From contig NZ_CP070977.1 in NCBI RefSeq assembly GCF_018417535.1, positions 3,844,001-3,908,000 on the forward strand: DNA of 64,000 nucleotides, in the 5' to 3' direction. The notes beneath the pieces were generated by a model that made no database searches, was not told where the DNA came from, and saw only the letters and a list, made by a program, of their open reading frames with translations. Shown here one piece after another: positions 29,080 to 40,488 of this stretch (position 1 is its first letter; each line of letters starts with the position of its first letter). This stretch comes from Burkholderia pyrrocinia (GTDB taxonomy: Bacteria > Pseudomonadota > Gammaproteobacteria > Burkholderiales > Burkholderiaceae). Both the position numbers and the translations under genes were made by a program.

Positions 29080-29394
29080 ATGGCGATTATCCCGGACAAG
29101 CAGGACAGCACCGTCCTGGAACGCAAGCAGCAGAAGCTCAAGCCGCCTTCGATGTACAAGGTGGTGCTGCTGAACGACGACTTCACGCCGATGGAATTCG
29201 TCGTGATGGTGGTCCAGGAGTATTTCAAGAAGGATCGCGAGACGGCCACGCAGATCATGCTGAAGGTCCATCGCGAAGGGCGAGGAGTTTGTGGGGTCTA
29301 TACGCGGGACATCGCGTCGACCAAGGTTGAGCAAGTCGTTACCCATGCGCGGCAGGCCGGGCATCCGCTGCAGTGCGTGATGGAGGAAGCATGA
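29080..29394 (+). CDS. clpS: ATP-dependent Clp protease adaptor ClpS
   Basis: A 104-residue adaptor that binds N-degron substrates and delivers them to ClpAP. The core is intact: [20 protein letters not shown] (N-end residue pocket with the DD pair), [18 protein letters not shown] and [19 protein letters not shown]. The N-terminal tail of about 25 residues is the flexible arm that engages ClpA. Its stop overlaps the clpA start as ATGA, the standard arrangement for coupled translation. Confidence 0.97.
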   Translation: MAIIPDKQDSTVLERKQQKLKPPSMYKVVLLNDDFTPMEFVVMVVQEYFKKDRETATQIMLKVHREGRGVCGVYTRDIASTKVEQVVTHARQAGHPLQCVMEEA

Positions 29395-31691
29395 TTGCCC
29401 AGGAATTGGAAGTCAGCCTGCACATGGCGTTCATGGAAGCACGTCAGGCGCGCCATGAGTTCATTACGGTCGAGCATCTGCTGCTGGCCCTGCTGGATAA
29501 TCCGACCGCAGCCGAGGTGTTGCGCGCGTGCGCGGCAAACATCGAGGACCTGCGTCAGAACCTGCGCAATTTCATCCACGACAACACACCTACCGTCCCG
29601 GGCACCGACGATGTCGATACCCAGCCGACGCTCGGTTTCCAGCGCGTGATCCAGCGCGCGATCATGCACGTCCAGTCGACGTCGAACGGCAAGAAGGAAG
29701 TGACCGGCGCGAACGTGCTGGTTGCGATCTTCGGCGAGAAGGATTCGCACGCGGTGTACTACCTGCAGCAGCAGGGCGTCACGCGCCTCGACGTCGTGAA
29801 CTTCATTTCGCACGGCATCGCGAAGACGAACAACGGCGAGGCCGCCAAGTCGACCGACGCGAACGCGGAAAGCGAGGACGCGAATGCGCAGAAGGAAACG
29901 CCGCTCGCGCAGTTCACGCAGAACCTGAACCAGATGGCGAAGGACGGCCGCATCGATCCGCTGATCGGGCGCGAGCCCGAAGTCGAGCGCGTCGTGCAGG
30001 TGCTGTGCCGCCGCCGCAAGAACAATCCGCTGCTCGTCGGCGAAGCCGGTGTCGGCAAGACCGCGATCGCGGAAGGGCTCGCCTATCGCATCACGCGCGG
30101 CGAAGTGCCGGACATCCTCGCGAATGCGCAGGTCTATTCGCTCGACATGGGCGCGCTGCTCGCAGGCACCAAGTATCGCGGCGATTTCGAGCAGCGCCTG
30201 AAGACGGTGCTGAAGGAGCTCAAGGAGCGTCCGCACGCGATCCTGTTCATCGACGAAATCCACACGCTGATCGGCGCGGGCGCCGCGTCGGGCGGCACGC
30301 TCGATGCGTCGAACCTGCTGAAGCCGGCGCTGTCGTCGGGCACGCTCAAGTGCATCGGCGCGACCACGTTCACCGAATATCGCGGCATCTTCGAGAAGGA
30401 TGCGGCGCTGTCGCGGCGCTTCCAGAAGGTCGACGTGAGCGAGCCGACCGTCGAGCAGACGGTTGCGATCCTGCGCGGCCTGAAGTCGCGCTTCGAGGAG
30501 CATCACGGCGTCAAGTATTCGTCGGGTGCGCTGTCGGCCGCGGCCGAGCTGTCGGCGCGCTTCATCACCGACCGTCACCTGCCGGACAAGGCAATCGACG
30601 TGATCGACGAGGCGGGCGCAGCACAGCGCATCCTGCCGAAGTCGAAGCAGAAGAAGACGATCGGCAAGAGCGAGATCGAGGAAATCATCTCGAAGATCGC
30701 GCGCGTGCCGCCGCAAAGCGTGTCGCAGGACGACCGCAGCAAGCTGCAGACGCTCGACCGCGACCTGAAGAGCGTCGTGTTCGGCCAGGATCCGGCGATC
30801 GACGCGCTCGCGGCGTCGATCAAGATGGCGCGCGCGGGGCTCGGCAAGATGGACAAGCCGATCGGCGCGTTCCTGTTCTCCGGCCCGACGGGCGTCGGCA
30901 AGACCGAAGTGGCGCGCCAGCTTGCGTTCACGCTCGGCATCGAGCTGATCCGCTTCGACATGTCGGAATACATGGAGCGTCACGCGGTGAGCCGCCTGAT
31001 CGGCGCGCCGCCGGGCTACGTCGGGTTCGACCAGGGCGGGCTGCTGACCGAAGCCGTCACGAAGAAGCCGCATTGCGTGCTGTTGCTCGACGAAATCGAG
31101 AAGGCGCATCCGGACATCTACAACGTGCTGCTGCAGGTGATGGACCACGGCACGCTGACGGACAACAACGGCCGCAAGGCGGATTTCCGCAACGTCATCA
31201 TCATCATGACGACGAACGCGGGCGCCGAGTCGATGCAGAAGGCGACGATCGGCTTCACGACGCGCCGCGAAACGGGCGACGAGATGACCGACATCAAGCG
31301 CCTGTTCACGCCGGAGTTCCGCAACCGCCTGGATTCGATCATCAGCTTCCGCTCGCTCGATGAGGAAATCATCATGCGCGTGGTCGACAAGTTCCTGATC
31401 CAGCTCGAGGAACAGCTCCACGAGAAGAAGGTCGACGCGCTCTTTACCGACGCGTTGCGCAAGCATCTCGCGAAGCACGGCTTCGACCCGCTGATGGGCG
31501 CGCGGCCGATGCAGCGGCTGATCCAGGACACGATCCGTCGCGCGCTGGCCGACGAACTGCTGTTCGGCAAGCTCGTCAACGGTGGACACGTGACGGTCGA
31601 CGTCGACGAAAACGACAAGGTGCAGTTGTCGTTCGACAAGCTGGCGAATCCGCCGCACAAGCCGAACGAAGAGACGGTCGAAGTCGAGTAA
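29391..31691 (+). CDS. clpA: ATP-dependent Clp protease ATP-binding subunit ClpA
   Basis: A 766-residue AAA+ unfoldase that feeds proteins to ClpP. Order: Clp_N repeat domain (residues about 1-140, [20 protein letters not shown]), a charged linker, D1 with Walker [16 protein letters not shown] and Walker [16 protein letters not shown], then D2 with [17 protein letters not shown] and [16 protein letters not shown]. The ClpP-contact loop region near TIGFTTRRE and the C-terminal small domain ([11 protein letters not shown]) are present. The start ATG overlaps the clpS stop, with GGAGGAAG upstream. A full-length, normal ClpA. Confidence 0.97.
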   Translation: MIAQELEVSLHMAFMEARQARHEFITVEHLLLALLDNPTAAEVLRACAANIEDLRQNLRNFIHDNTPTVPGTDDVDTQPTLGFQRVIQRAIMHVQSTSNGKKEVTGANVLVAIFGEKDSHAVYYLQQQGVTRLDVVNFISHGIAKTNNGEAAKSTDANAESEDANAQKETPLAQFTQNLNQMAKDGRIDPLIGREPEVERVVQVLCRRRKNNPLLVGEAGVGKTAIAEGLAYRITRGEVPDILANAQVYSLDMGALLAGTKYRGDFEQRLKTVLKELKERPHAILFIDEIHTLIGAGAASGGTLDASNLLKPALSSGTLKCIGATTFTEYRGIFEKDAALSRRFQKVDVSEPTVEQTVAILRGLKSRFEEHHGVKYSSGALSAAAELSARFITDRHLPDKAIDVIDEAGAAQRILPKSKQKKTIGKSEIEEIISKIARVPPQSVSQDDRSKLQTLDRDLKSVVFGQDPAIDALAASIKMARAGLGKMDKPIGAFLFSGPTGVGKTEVARQLAFTLGIELIRFDMSEYMERHAVSRLIGAPPGYVGFDQGGLLTEAVTKKPHCVLLLDEIEKAHPDIYNVLLQVMDHGTLTDNNGRKADFRNVIIIMTTNAGAESMQKATIGFTTRRETGDEMTDIKRLFTPEFRNRLDSIISFRSLDEEIIMRVVDKFLIQLEEQLHEKKVDALFTDALRKHLAKHGFDPLMGARPMQRLIQDTIRRALADELLFGKLVNGGHVTVDVDENDKVQLSFDKLANPPHKPNEETVEVE

Positions 31692-31794
31692 GCGATAATT
31701 CGTTGTTCATGCGAACGGCGCGGGAAGGTCTCCGCGCCGTTTCGTTTTATCCGGCGCCGGCGGCGCAATGGTGGTGCAGGGGAGTGGTAACGCA

Positions 31795-33177
31795 GTGACA
31801 CAACAACAACAACGTTCGTTCGACAGCATCGTCGCGCGCGAACAAGGATTGCGCCACGCGCTGACGTCCGGGCAGATGGCGATGATCGCGATCGGCGGCG
31901 CGATCGGCACGGGGCTGTTCCTCGGCAGCGGGTTCGCGATCGGGCTCGCCGGCCCGAGCGTGCTGGTGTCGTATGCGATCGGCGCGTTGATCGCGCTGCT
32001 GCTGATGGGCGCGCTCGCGGAAATGACCGTCGCGCATCCGACGGCCGGCTCGTTCGGCGCGTATGCCGAACACTACGTCGGCCCGCTCGCGGGCTTTCTG
32101 GTGCGTTATGCGTACTGGTTCGCGGTCGTGTTCGCGATCGGCACCGAGATCAGCGCGATCGCCGTGTTCATGAAGTACTGGTTTCCGGGCGTGCCCGGCT
32201 GGTACTGGGTGATCGGCTTCTCCGCGCTGCTGATCGCCGTGAACCTCGCGAGCGTCACGCTGTACGGCTCGGTCGAATACGCGTTCTCGCTGCTGAAGAT
32301 CGCGGCGATCGTCGTGTTCATTTTGCTCGGTGCGTATTTCGTGTGGTCGGCGCCGGCCGCATCGGGCATCGGCTTCGCGAACTACACCGCGCACGGCGGC
32401 TTCATGCCGAAGGGGCCGTGGGGCACCTGGGTCGCGGTGATCGTCGCGATCTTCAGCTACATGAGCATCGAGGCCGTCGCGATCGCGGCCGGCGAAGCGC
32501 GCGATCCGCAGCACGCGGTCACGCGCGCGTTCCGCTCGACGGTGTTCCGGCTCGTGCTGTTCTACCTGCTGACGCTGTCGCTGATGCTCTCGATCGTGCC
32601 GTGGACGCAGGCCGGCACCAACGAAAGCCCGTTCGTGAAAGTGATGGCCGCGACGCACGTGCCGTACGCGGCGGGCGTGATCAACTTTGTGTTGCTGATC
32701 GCGGCGCTGTCGGCGATGAACAGCCAGCTCTACGTGACCACACGGATGATGTTCAGCCTGTCGCGCGCACGGCTCGCGCCCGCGGTATTCGGCCGGCTCG
32801 GCACGAACGGTGTGCCGCGCGCGGCGCTGTGGATCTCGACGAGCGGCGTCGCGGTGGCGGCCGTGCTGGTCGCGCTGGCACCCGACACGGCGTTCACCGT
32901 GATGATGGCGATCGCGATGTTCGGCGCGCTGTTCACGTGGCTGATGATCTTTGTCACGCACCTGCGCTTTCGTTCGCGGTATCGCGGCCCCGCGCTCGCG
33001 TTCCGGATGTGGGGTCACCCGTTCGGCAGCCTGCTCGGCGCGGGGCTCGTCGCGGCGATCCTGTTCACGACCGCGTTTACGCGCGAATTCCGGATGACGA
33101 TGGTGGTCGGTGTCGTGTTCGCCGTGCTGCTGACGCTCGCGTATGCGCTGCACTACCGGCACCGGCACGCACGCTGA
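31795..33177 (+). CDS. Amino-acid permease, APC superfamily (AAT group)
   Basis: Inner-membrane proton/amino-acid symporter of about 460 residues with 12 hydrophobic segments. Helix 1 has the family motif MIAIGGAIGTGLFLGSGFAI; GALAEMTVAHPTAGSFGAYA and SYMSIEAVAIAAGEARDP are AAT-type conserved loops. The start is unsettled: GTG at 31795 has GGGGAG 10 bases upstream, while ATG at 31768 has none, so the GTG is chosen. The substrate is unknown; relatives carry aromatic amino acids, proline, GABA or others. It stands alone, 100 bases after clpA. Confidence 0.88.
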   Translation: MTQQQQRSFDSIVAREQGLRHALTSGQMAMIAIGGAIGTGLFLGSGFAIGLAGPSVLVSYAIGALIALLLMGALAEMTVAHPTAGSFGAYAEHYVGPLAGFLVRYAYWFAVVFAIGTEISAIAVFMKYWFPGVPGWYWVIGFSALLIAVNLASVTLYGSVEYAFSLLKIAAIVVFILLGAYFVWSAPAASGIGFANYTAHGGFMPKGPWGTWVAVIVAIFSYMSIEAVAIAAGEARDPQHAVTRAFRSTVFRLVLFYLLTLSLMLSIVPWTQAGTNESPFVKVMAATHVPYAAGVINFVLLIAALSAMNSQLYVTTRMMFSLSRARLAPAVFGRLGTNGVPRAALWISTSGVAVAAVLVALAPDTAFTVMMAIAMFGALFTWLMIFVTHLRFRSRYRGPALAFRMWGHPFGSLLGAGLVAAILFTTAFTREFRMTMVVGVVFAVLLTLAYALHYRHRHAR

Positions 33178-33325
33178 CGCGGCCAACCACGGTCGCGCTC
33201 GCCGGCCATCCCGATCCTCACGTTCGCTAAGGTTCCGTTAAGCCTGCGGCGACTAACATTCGATCCTGCCTGCAATGCGGGCCGGCACGCGCCGGCTTGC
33301 CGCTTTCCTGTAAAAAGGGGTTCGA

Positions 33326-34096
33326 ATGAACAAACTTCCCGAAATCACGCTTGCGTTCTGGATCATGAAGATCTGCGCGACGACGCTCGGCGAAACCGGT
33401 GGCGACCTGCTGTCGATGACGCTGAACGTCGGCTACGCGGTGAGCTCGATCCTGCTGTTCGGTTTCTTCCTCGTGACGCTGGGCGCGCAGCTCAAGACGA
33501 CGCGTTATCGCCCCACGATCTACTGGGCCGTGATCGTCGCGACGAGCACGGCCGGCACGACGATGTCCGACTTCATGGACCGTACGCTCGGCCTCGGCTA
33601 TGCGGCCGGCTCGTCGATCCTCGTCGCGATCCTGCTGGCAATCTTCGCGGTCTGGCGACTCAGCGGCGAATCGCTGTCGGTCGACCTGATCCGCACGCGC
33701 AAGGTCGAGCTGCTGTACTGGATCGCGATCCTGTTCTCGAACACGCTCGGCACCGCGCTCGGCGACTTCCTCGCGGACAGTTCGGGGCTCGGCTTCGGCG
33801 GCGGCGCGCTGCTGATCGGCGGCCTGCTTGCGGTGATCGTGCTCGCGCACTATTTCACGCGGATTTCGGGCGTGTTCCTGTTCTGGGCCGCGTTCGTGCT
33901 CACGCGTCCGTTCGGCGCGACGGTCGGCGACCTGCTGACGAAGCCGGTTGCGAAGGGCGGGCTCGCGCTCGGTACGGTCGGCTCGTCGGCCGTGCTGCTC
34001 GGCGTGCTGGCCGCGCTGGTGATCTATGCAAGCATCGCGCAGGCCCGGCGACGCGAACTGGTGCCCGCGCGGATCGCGCAGCCGGTAAGCGAATGA
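33326..34096 (+). CDS. COG4705-family membrane protein with fourfold internal repeat
   Basis: A 256-residue integral membrane protein. Four repeated units can be aligned by eye: TTLGETGGDLLS (residues about 19-30), STAGTTMSDFMDRT (about 75-88), NTLGTALGDFLADS (about 139-152) and RPFGATVGDLLTKP (about 193-206). Each follows a [FY]W-containing helix and precedes a Gly-rich helix. The conserved T/G/D pattern suggests a metal- or proton-linked transport path, but no function is established for this family. GGGG lies 5 bases before the ATG, and a strong terminator follows. Confidence 0.85.
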   Translation: MNKLPEITLAFWIMKICATTLGETGGDLLSMTLNVGYAVSSILLFGFFLVTLGAQLKTTRYRPTIYWAVIVATSTAGTTMSDFMDRTLGLGYAAGSSILVAILLAIFAVWRLSGESLSVDLIRTRKVELLYWIAILFSNTLGTALGDFLADSSGLGFGGGALLIGGLLAVIVLAHYFTRISGVFLFWAAFVLTRPFGATVGDLLTKPVAKGGLALGTVGSSAVLLGVLAALVIYASIAQARRRELVPARIAQPVSE

Positions 34097-34114
34097 CGGC
34101 GAACGGAACAAGCA

Positions 34115-34138
34115 AAAGGGGCCGCGGCCCCTTTTTTT
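34115..34138. terminator. Bidirectional terminator
   Basis: AAAAGGGGCC-GC-GGCCCCTTTT with extra T on the plus strand separates the convergent COG4705 and dut genes. Confidence 0.85.
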
Positions 34139-34150
34139 ATGTTGCGTCGC

Positions 34151-34597
34151 TCAGTGGCGGCCGGTGCTGCCGAAGCCGCCTTCGCCGCGATCGCTTTCCG
34201 CGAAGTCGTCGACGATATTGAACTGCGCCTGCACGACCGGCACGATCACGAGTTGCGCGAGCCGTTCGAACGGGTTCAGCACGAACTCGGTCTGGCCGCG
34301 GTTCCACGTCGAGATCATCAACTGGCCCTGGTAGTCGGAGTCGATCAGGCCGACGAGGTTGCCGAGCACGATCCCGTGCTTGTGGCCGAGGCCCGAGCGC
34401 GGCAGGATCAGCGCCGCATAACCGGGATCGGCGACGTGGATCGCGAGGCCGGTCGGTACGAGCGTCGTTTCGCCCGGCTGCAGCGTGACCGGTGCGTCGA
34501 GGCATGCGCGCAGGTCGAGGCCGGCGCTGCCGGTGGTCGCGTAGGCGGGCAGGTAGTCGCGCATGCGCGCGTCGAGAATCTTCAGGTCGAGTTTCAT
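34151..34597 (-). CDS. dut: Deoxyuridine 5'-triphosphate nucleotidohydrolase
   Basis: A 148-residue homotrimeric dUTPase: dUTP to dUMP + PPi, keeping uracil out of DNA. All five motifs are present: [12 protein letters not shown] (I), [15 protein letters not shown] (II), [19 protein letters not shown] (III), [11 protein letters not shown] (IV) and the flexible C-terminal GEGGFGSTG (V). It is the last gene of the ribF-ileS-lspA-coaBC-dut run, 55 bases after coaBC. Confidence 0.97.
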   Translation of the reverse strand: MKLDLKILDARMRDYLPAYATTGSAGLDLRACLDAPVTLQPGETTLVPTGLAIHVADPGYAALILPRSGLGHKHGIVLGNLVGLIDSDYQGQLMISTWNRGQTEFVLNPFERLAQLVIVPVVQAQFNIVDDFAESDRGEGGFGSTGRH

Positions 34598-34652
34598 GCG
34601 GTCGTCGAATCGGTCGGGAAGGGCGCGGCGGCGACAGCCGCCGCGCGGGAGA

Positions 34653-35864
34653 TCAGATCAGGCGGTTGTCGGGCAGGCGCTTCGCGATTTCCGCGACGAG
34701 CGCATGCGCGAGTTCGTCCTTCGGCGCGCGCGGCAGGCGTGTGAGGCCGGCGGCTTCGAACAGCACGACTTCGTTGTCGTCGCGACCGAACGTCAGCGGC
34801 CCGAGGTTGCCGACGAGCAGCGGCACGTTCTTGCGTTTGCGCTTCTCGTCGCCGTGCACGTCGAGGTCGCCGCTTTCGGCCGCGAACCCGACGCAGAACG
34901 GCGGATCGGGCAGCGCCGCGACCGACGCGAGGATGTCGGGGTTCTCGACGAATGCGAGCGCCGGCATCTTGCGGTCGGCCGTCTTCTTCATCTTGTGCTC
35001 GGCCGGCTGTGCGACGCGCCAGTCGGCGACCGCGGCCACCGCGATGAAGATGTCGGCATCGGCGACGGCATGCATCACCGCGTCGTACATCTGCTGCGCG
35101 GTTTGCACGTCCTGGCGGTAGACGCCCCACGGTGTGTCTAGCGCGACCGGCCCCGCGACGAGATGCACGTCGGCACCGGCCTGCTGCGCGGCGCGCGCGA
35201 GCGCGAAGCCCATCTTGCCGCTCGAGCGGTTCGTGAGGCCGCGCACGGGGTCGAGCGGTTCGAACGTCGGGCCGGCCGTGATCAGCACGCGCCGGTGCGC
35301 CAGCACCTTCGGCGCGAAGTGCGCGACGATCGCTTCATAGATCGCCTCGGGCTCGAGCATGCGGCCGTCGCCGACTTCGCCACACGCCTGCGCGCCCGAA
35401 TCGGGGCCGAGCACCGACACGCCGTCCGCGCGCAGTTGCGCGACGTTGCGCTGCGTCGCCGGGTTTTGCCACATCTGGCGGTTCATCGCGGGAACGACGA
35501 GCAACGGACAGTCGCGCGCGACGCACAGCGTCGACAGCAGATCGTCTGCGAACCCGTGCGCGAGCTTCGCGAGGAAATCCGTCGACGCGGGCGCGATCAT
35601 GATCGCGTCGGCTTCGCGCGACAGGTCGATGTGCGCCATGTTGTTGTCGATGCGCGCGTCCCACTGGCTCGTAAAGACGGGCCGGCCCGACAACGCCTGC
35701 ATCGTGACGGGCGTGATGAACTGCGTGGCGGCTTCGGTCATCGCGACCTGCACGGTCGCGCCGGCCTTCGTGAGCAGCCGCGTGAGCTCGGCGATCTTGT
35801 AGCAGGCGATGCCGCCCGTCAGGCCGAGAACGAGGTGTTTTCCTGCGAGTTCTGCGTGTGCCAA
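34653..35864 (-). CDS. coaBC: Bifunctional phosphopantothenoylcysteine decarboxylase / phosphopantothenate-cysteine ligase
   Basis: A 403-residue fusion for two consecutive steps of CoA synthesis. The CoaC half (residues about 1-190) is an FMN flavoprotein: [50 protein letters not shown] and [17 protein letters not shown] with the catalytic Cys. The CoaB half has [33 protein letters not shown] and the [11 protein letters not shown] lysine region. Both active sites look intact. It sits between lspA and dut on one strand. Confidence 0.96.
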   Translation of the reverse strand: MAHAELAGKHLVLGLTGGIACYKIAELTRLLTKAGATVQVAMTEAATQFITPVTMQALSGRPVFTSQWDARIDNNMAHIDLSREADAIMIAPASTDFLAKLAHGFADDLLSTLCVARDCPLLVVPAMNRQMWQNPATQRNVAQLRADGVSVLGPDSGAQACGEVGDGRMLEPEAIYEAIVAHFAPKVLAHRRVLITAGPTFEPLDPVRGLTNRSSGKMGFALARAAQQAGADVHLVAGPVALDTPWGVYRQDVQTAQQMYDAVMHAVADADIFIAVAAVADWRVAQPAEHKMKKTADRKMPALAFVENPDILASVAALPDPPFCVGFAAESGDLDVHGDEKRKRKNVPLLVGNLGPLTFGRDDNEVVLFEAAGLTRLPRAPKDELAHALVAEIAKRLPDNRLI

Positions 35865-35931
35865 CTCAGGCCTCCAAGGGTCAAACGGGACGGCCGGCGC
35901 GAGGCCGGCCGTCGACGCCGAGTATGCGCGC

Positions 35932-36432
35932 CTAGCGCGAGCCGCGCACGCGACGCAGTTCGTCGTAGATCAGCAGCACCGCGCCGACCGTGATCGCGGA
36001 ATCGGCGAGGTTGAACGCCGGGAAGTGCCAGGCGCCGAGGTGGAAATCGAGGAAGTCGATCACGTGGCCGTAGACGAGGCGGTCGATCACGTTGCCGAGC
36101 GCGCCGCCGAGGATCAGCGCGAGCGACACGCTGAACAGCCGCTGGTGGCCGTGGCGCTTCAGCAGGAAGCAGATCACGAGCGTCGCGCCGATGCCGAGCG
36201 CGGTGAACGCCCAGCGCTGCCAGCCGTTCGCGGTCGACAGGAAGCCGAACGCGGCGCCGCGGTTGTACACCAGCACGAGGTTGAAGAACGACGTCAGCGC
36301 ATGCTGCGCGCCATACGCGAACGTTTTCAGGATCGCGATCTTCGACAACTGGTCGAACAGGATCACGATCAGCGAAATGCCGAGCCAGGGCGCGAGCGCG
36401 CCGCTGGCCGGTTTCGACAGGGTTTTCGCCAT
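35932..36432 (-). CDS. lspA: Lipoprotein signal peptidase
   Basis: A 166-residue aspartic membrane protease that removes signal peptides from prolipoproteins. Four transmembrane helices are visible. The two catalytic aspartates lie in [15 protein letters not shown] and [23 protein letters not shown] is the usual periplasmic loop. It starts 2 bases after the ileS stop, so the two are translationally close, as in most proteobacteria. Confidence 0.97.
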   Translation of the reverse strand: MAKTLSKPASGALAPWLGISLIVILFDQLSKIAILKTFAYGAQHALTSFFNLVLVYNRGAAFGFLSTANGWQRWAFTALGIGATLVICFLLKRHGHQRLFSVSLALILGGALGNVIDRLVYGHVIDFLDFHLGAWHFPAFNLADSAITVGAVLLIYDELRRVRGSR

Positions 36433-36434
36433 AG

Positions 36435-39272
36435 TTAAGCAGCGCTCCGGATTTCGCCGTTTTCAAACAGGTTCGAGAAGCAGCGGCCGCACAGCGTCGG
36501 ATGATCGGCGTGCGCGCCGACATCCTCGCGGTAGTGCCAGCAGCGTTCGCACTTCTGGTACTTCGACGCGGCCACGTCGACGCTTTCCTGCGCTTCGTCG
36601 CCGACCTCGACGACCGTCGCGGCCGACGTGATCAGCACGAACTTCAGGTCTTCACCGAGGCTCGTGAGCGCGTCGTAACGCGCGCCGCTCGCGTGCACGG
36701 TCACTTCGGCCTGCAGCGACGAACCGATGCGGTTCGCGGTGCGCGCTTCCTCGAGCGCCTTCGTCACGTTGCCGCGGACGTCGCGCAGCAGCGCCCACTT
36801 GTCGATCAGCGCGGCCGAGCCGGCGACTTCCGGATACGCGTAGTAGGTTTCCGTGAAGATCGTTTCGCTGGCCGGCTGGAACACCTTCCACGCTTCTTCG
36901 GCCGTGAACGACAGGAACGGCGCGAGCACGCGCAGCAGGCCGTGCGTCAGGTGGTACAGCGCCGTCTGCGCGGAGCGGCGTGCGCGCGAATCGGCCGCGC
37001 TCGTGTACAGGCGATCCTTCAGCACGTCGAGATAGAAGCCGCCGAGATCTTCCGAGCAGTACGTCTGCAGCTTCGCGACGACCGGGTGGAATTCGTACTT
37101 CTCGTAGTGGCCGAGCAGTTCCGTCTGCAGTTGCTGCGAGAACGCGACCGCATAGCGGTCGATCTCGAGCCATTCGTCGACCGGCACCGCGTGCTGCGCG
37201 TAGTCGAAGTCCGACAGGTTCGCGAGCAGGAAGCGCAGCGTATTGCGGATGCGGCGATAGCCTTCGGTCACGCGCTTCAGGATTTCCTCGGAGATCGCGA
37301 GCTCGCCCGAATAGTCGGTCGACGCGATCCACAGGCGGATGATTTCCGCGCCGAGGCGGTTCGCGACTTCATGCGGGTCGATGCCGTTGCCGAGCGACTT
37401 GCTCATCTTGCGGCCTTCGCCGTCGACCGTGAAGCCGTGCGTGAGCAGGCCCTTGTACGGCGCGCGGCCGTCGATCATCGACGCGGTCAGCAGCGACGAG
37501 TGGAACCAGCCGCGATGCTGGTCCGAGCCTTCCAGATACAGGTCGGCCGGGAACTGCAGTTGATCCTTGTGCGAGCCGCGCAGCACGTGCCAGTGCGTCG
37601 TGCCCGAGTCGAACCACACGTCGAGCGTGTCGCGGTTCTTTTCGTACAGGTTCGCGTCGTCGCCGATCAGCTCGCGCGGGTCGAGCGTCTGCCATGCCTC
37701 GATGCCCGACTGCTCGACGCGCTTCGCGACTTCCTCGAGCAGTTCGAGCGTGCGCGGGTGCAATTCGCCGGTTTCCTTGTGCACGAAGAACGCCATCGGC
37801 ACGCCCCACTGGCGCTGGCGCGACAGCGTCCAGTCGGGACGGTTCGCGATCATGCTGAACAGGCGCTGCTTGCCCCACGACGGGTAGAACGCGGTCGCGT
37901 CGACGCCTTCGAGCGCCGTTTCGCGCAGCGTCTTGCTGCCGTCGCGCGGCGTCACGTCCATGCCGGCGAACCACTGCGACGTCGCGCGGTAGATGATCGG
38001 CGTCTTGTGGCGCCAGCAGTGCATGTAGCTGTGCGTGTACTTCTCGCTGCGCAGCAGCGAGCCGGCCGCGTTCAGCGCTTCGACGATCTTCGGGTTCGCA
38101 TCCCAGATCGACAGGCCGCCGAACAGCGGCAGCGATTCGATATAGCGGCCGTCGCCCATCACCGGGTTGATGAAGTCCGAGTCGGTCATCCCGTGCGCCT
38201 TGCAGGACATGAAGTCCTCGATACCGTACGCGGGCGACGAGTGCACGACGCCGGTACCGGTGTCGGTCGTCACGTAGTCGCCGAGGTAGACGGGCGCGGT
38301 GCGCTTGTAGCCGGGGTGGGCCGATGCGAGCGGGTGGTGGAAGCGCAGGTTCGCGAGCTTCACGCCCGGTGCGGTCGCGACGACGCGGCCTGTCAGCTTG
38401 AACTCTTCCATGCACGCGGCGACGCGCTCTTCGGCGATGATCAGCAGCCCGCGCTCGGTGTCGACCAGCGCGTAGACGATTTCCGGATGGAGGTTCAGCG
38501 CCTGGTTCGCCGGAATCGTCCACGGCGTGGTGGTCCAGATCACGATGCCGCCTTCGGCGCGCGGCAGTGCCGGCAGGCCGAACGCCTGCGCGGTCTTTTC
38601 CGGTTCCGCGAATGCGAACATCACGTCGATCGTCGGATCGGTGCGGTCCTTGTACTCGACTTCCGCTTCGGCGAGCGCCGAGCCGCAGTCGAAGCACCAG
38701 TTCACCGGCTTCAGCCCGCGATACACATAACCCTTCTCGATGATCTTGCCGAGCGCACGGAGCTCTTCCGCCTCGTTGACGAAGTTCATCGTCTTGTACG
38801 GATTGGCCCAGTCGCCGAGCACGCCGAGGCGCTTGAAGCCGACCTTCTGCTTCTCGATCTGTTCGGTCGCGTACGCGCGCGCCTTGCTCATCACTTCGGC
38901 CGCCGGCAGCGACTTGCCGAACTGCTTCTCGATCTGGATCTCGATCGGCATCCCGTGGCAATCCCAGCCCGGCACGTACGGCGCGTCGAAGCCGGCCATG
39001 TTGCGCGACTTGACGACGATGTCCTTCAGGATCTTGTTGACGGCGTGGCCGAGGTGGATGTCGCCGTTCGCATACGGCGGGCCGTCGTGCAGGATGAACT
39101 TCGGCCGGCCCTGGCTGGCCGCGCGGATCTTGTCGTAGAGGCCGCGCTCTTCCCATTCCTTGACCCACTGCGGCTCGCGCTTGGGCAGGTCGCCGCGCAT
39201 CGGGAACGGCGTGTCGAGCAGGTTGACCGGATACTTGGCCTGCGGTTTCGAATCGGCTTTCTTGTTGCTCAT
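36435..39272 (-). CDS. ileS: Isoleucyl-tRNA synthetase
   Basis: A 945-residue class I synthetase. The HIGH motif is in [16 protein letters not shown] (reads HLGH) and KMSKS in [15 protein letters not shown]. The CP1 editing insertion contains [18 protein letters not shown] and [11 protein letters not shown]. The C-terminal zinc finger [10 protein letters not shown]...CGRC is complete, as in bacterial type enzymes sensitive to mupirocin. Full length. It lies 101 bases downstream of ribF and directly upstream of lspA. Confidence 0.97.
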   Translation of the reverse strand: MSNKKADSKPQAKYPVNLLDTPFPMRGDLPKREPQWVKEWEERGLYDKIRAASQGRPKFILHDGPPYANGDIHLGHAVNKILKDIVVKSRNMAGFDAPYVPGWDCHGMPIEIQIEKQFGKSLPAAEVMSKARAYATEQIEKQKVGFKRLGVLGDWANPYKTMNFVNEAEELRALGKIIEKGYVYRGLKPVNWCFDCGSALAEAEVEYKDRTDPTIDVMFAFAEPEKTAQAFGLPALPRAEGGIVIWTTTPWTIPANQALNLHPEIVYALVDTERGLLIIAEERVAACMEEFKLTGRVVATAPGVKLANLRFHHPLASAHPGYKRTAPVYLGDYVTTDTGTGVVHSSPAYGIEDFMSCKAHGMTDSDFINPVMGDGRYIESLPLFGGLSIWDANPKIVEALNAAGSLLRSEKYTHSYMHCWRHKTPIIYRATSQWFAGMDVTPRDGSKTLRETALEGVDATAFYPSWGKQRLFSMIANRPDWTLSRQRQWGVPMAFFVHKETGELHPRTLELLEEVAKRVEQSGIEAWQTLDPRELIGDDANLYEKNRDTLDVWFDSGTTHWHVLRGSHKDQLQFPADLYLEGSDQHRGWFHSSLLTASMIDGRAPYKGLLTHGFTVDGEGRKMSKSLGNGIDPHEVANRLGAEIIRLWIASTDYSGELAISEEILKRVTEGYRRIRNTLRFLLANLSDFDYAQHAVPVDEWLEIDRYAVAFSQQLQTELLGHYEKYEFHPVVAKLQTYCSEDLGGFYLDVLKDRLYTSAADSRARRSAQTALYHLTHGLLRVLAPFLSFTAEEAWKVFQPASETIFTETYYAYPEVAGSAALIDKWALLRDVRGNVTKALEEARTANRIGSSLQAEVTVHASGARYDALTSLGEDLKFVLITSAATVVEVGDEAQESVDVAASKYQKCERCWHYREDVGAHADHPTLCGRCFSNLFENGEIRSAA

Positions 39273-39373
39273 GATGGGATCGCTATCAAATCGGAGGACG
39301 CTCGTGCGTCGTGAATCGGGGATGCGCGCGCGTGTGCGACGCGTGGGTGCGGCGCGGGGCGCCGCCGTCCGGA

Positions 39374-40366
39374 TCAGCTAATTCGGTCGGTTGCCGACGT
39401 CGCGAAGCCCGTTGCGCGGCTACCCGGCGCACGGTCGCGCTCGATGAAGTACGCGCGCGCATTCGCGACGTCCAGCGCGATCGCGCGCGACAGTGCCTCG
39501 AGATCGTCGAATTTCGCCTCGTCGCGCAGCTTCTTCAGAAATTCGACGCGGATGAGCTTGCCGTACGCATCGCCGTGCCAGTCGAGCAGGTGGACTTCGA
39601 GCAGCACGCGGCCCGAATCGTCGACGGTCGGGCGCAGGCCGAGGCTCGCGACGCCCGGCAGCGGGTCGGGGCCGAGGCCGTGCACCTGCACGACGAAGAT
39701 GCCCGCGAGCGCCGGCCGCTTGTGCGCGATCGGCAGGTTCAGCGTCGGGAAGCCGAGGTCGCGGCCGAGCTTCAGCCCGTGCGCGACGTGGCCGCTGATC
39801 GCATAGCCGTGGCCGAGCGCCTGCGCGGCCGCGTCGAGATCGCCGGCCGCCAGCGCGGCGCGCACGCCCGAGCTCGAGATGCGCGTGCCGTCGCTGCCGG
39901 CCACCGTGCCCATCTGTTCGACCTCGAAGCCGTACTGCTCGCCGGCCGCCTTCAGCGTGTCGAACGTGCCAGCGCGCTTCGCGCCGTAGCAGAAATCGTC
40001 GCCGACCATCATCCAGCGCGTGTGCAGCCCGTTCACCAGCGTGCGCTCGACGAACGCTTGCGGCGTCTGGCTCGCGAACGTGTGGTTGAAGTGCTCGACG
40101 ACCACGCGGTCGACGCCGTGATCGCGCAGCGCCTCGAGCTTGTCGCGCAGCATCGCGATGCGCGGCGGCGCGCCGGCCGGGTTGAAGAATTCACGCGGGT
40201 GCGGCTCGAAAGTCATGACGCACACGGGCAGGCCGCGTGCGTCCGCTGCCGCGCGCACGCGCGCGAGCAAGGCCTGGTGGCCGCGATGGACACCGTCGAA
40301 GTTGCCGATCGTCAGCGCGCACGGGGCGCGGCTCTCGGCGTTGGGCAGGCCGCGGAAGACTTTCAC
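39374..40366 (-). CDS. ribF: Bifunctional riboflavin kinase / FAD synthetase
   Basis: A 330-residue enzyme making FMN then FAD. The N-terminal nucleotidyltransferase domain has [18 protein letters not shown] and the [15 protein letters not shown] signature. The C-terminal kinase barrel has [13 protein letters not shown] (PTAN-like) and [13 protein letters not shown], with [16 protein letters not shown] at the end. It is the first gene of the ribF-ileS-lspA-coaBC-dut series and divergent from purN over 122 bases. Confidence 0.96.
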   Translation of the reverse strand: MKVFRGLPNAESRAPCALTIGNFDGVHRGHQALLARVRAAADARGLPVCVMTFEPHPREFFNPAGAPPRIAMLRDKLEALRDHGVDRVVVEHFNHTFASQTPQAFVERTLVNGLHTRWMMVGDDFCYGAKRAGTFDTLKAAGEQYGFEVEQMGTVAGSDGTRISSSGVRAALAAGDLDAAAQALGHGYAISGHVAHGLKLGRDLGFPTLNLPIAHKRPALAGIFVVQVHGLGPDPLPGVASLGLRPTVDDSGRVLLEVHLLDWHGDAYGKLIRVEFLKKLRDEAKFDDLEALSRAIALDVANARAYFIERDRAPGSRATGFATSATDRIS

Positions 40367-40488
40367 GATAGCGGATGCAGCGTCGGGGAATGGGCGGTGG
40401 GATGCCGCAAAGCAGAAGATTATAAACGTTCGGGCGGGCCGGCGGCCGAGAAGGGGGGAAACGCGGGGGCGAATGGTAAAATTCGCGG

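Noticed and set aside
29298..31658. Minus-strand open frame of 786 residues opposite clpA
   Set aside because: Antisense shadow of clpA from GC-rich codon bias; no motif or start signal.
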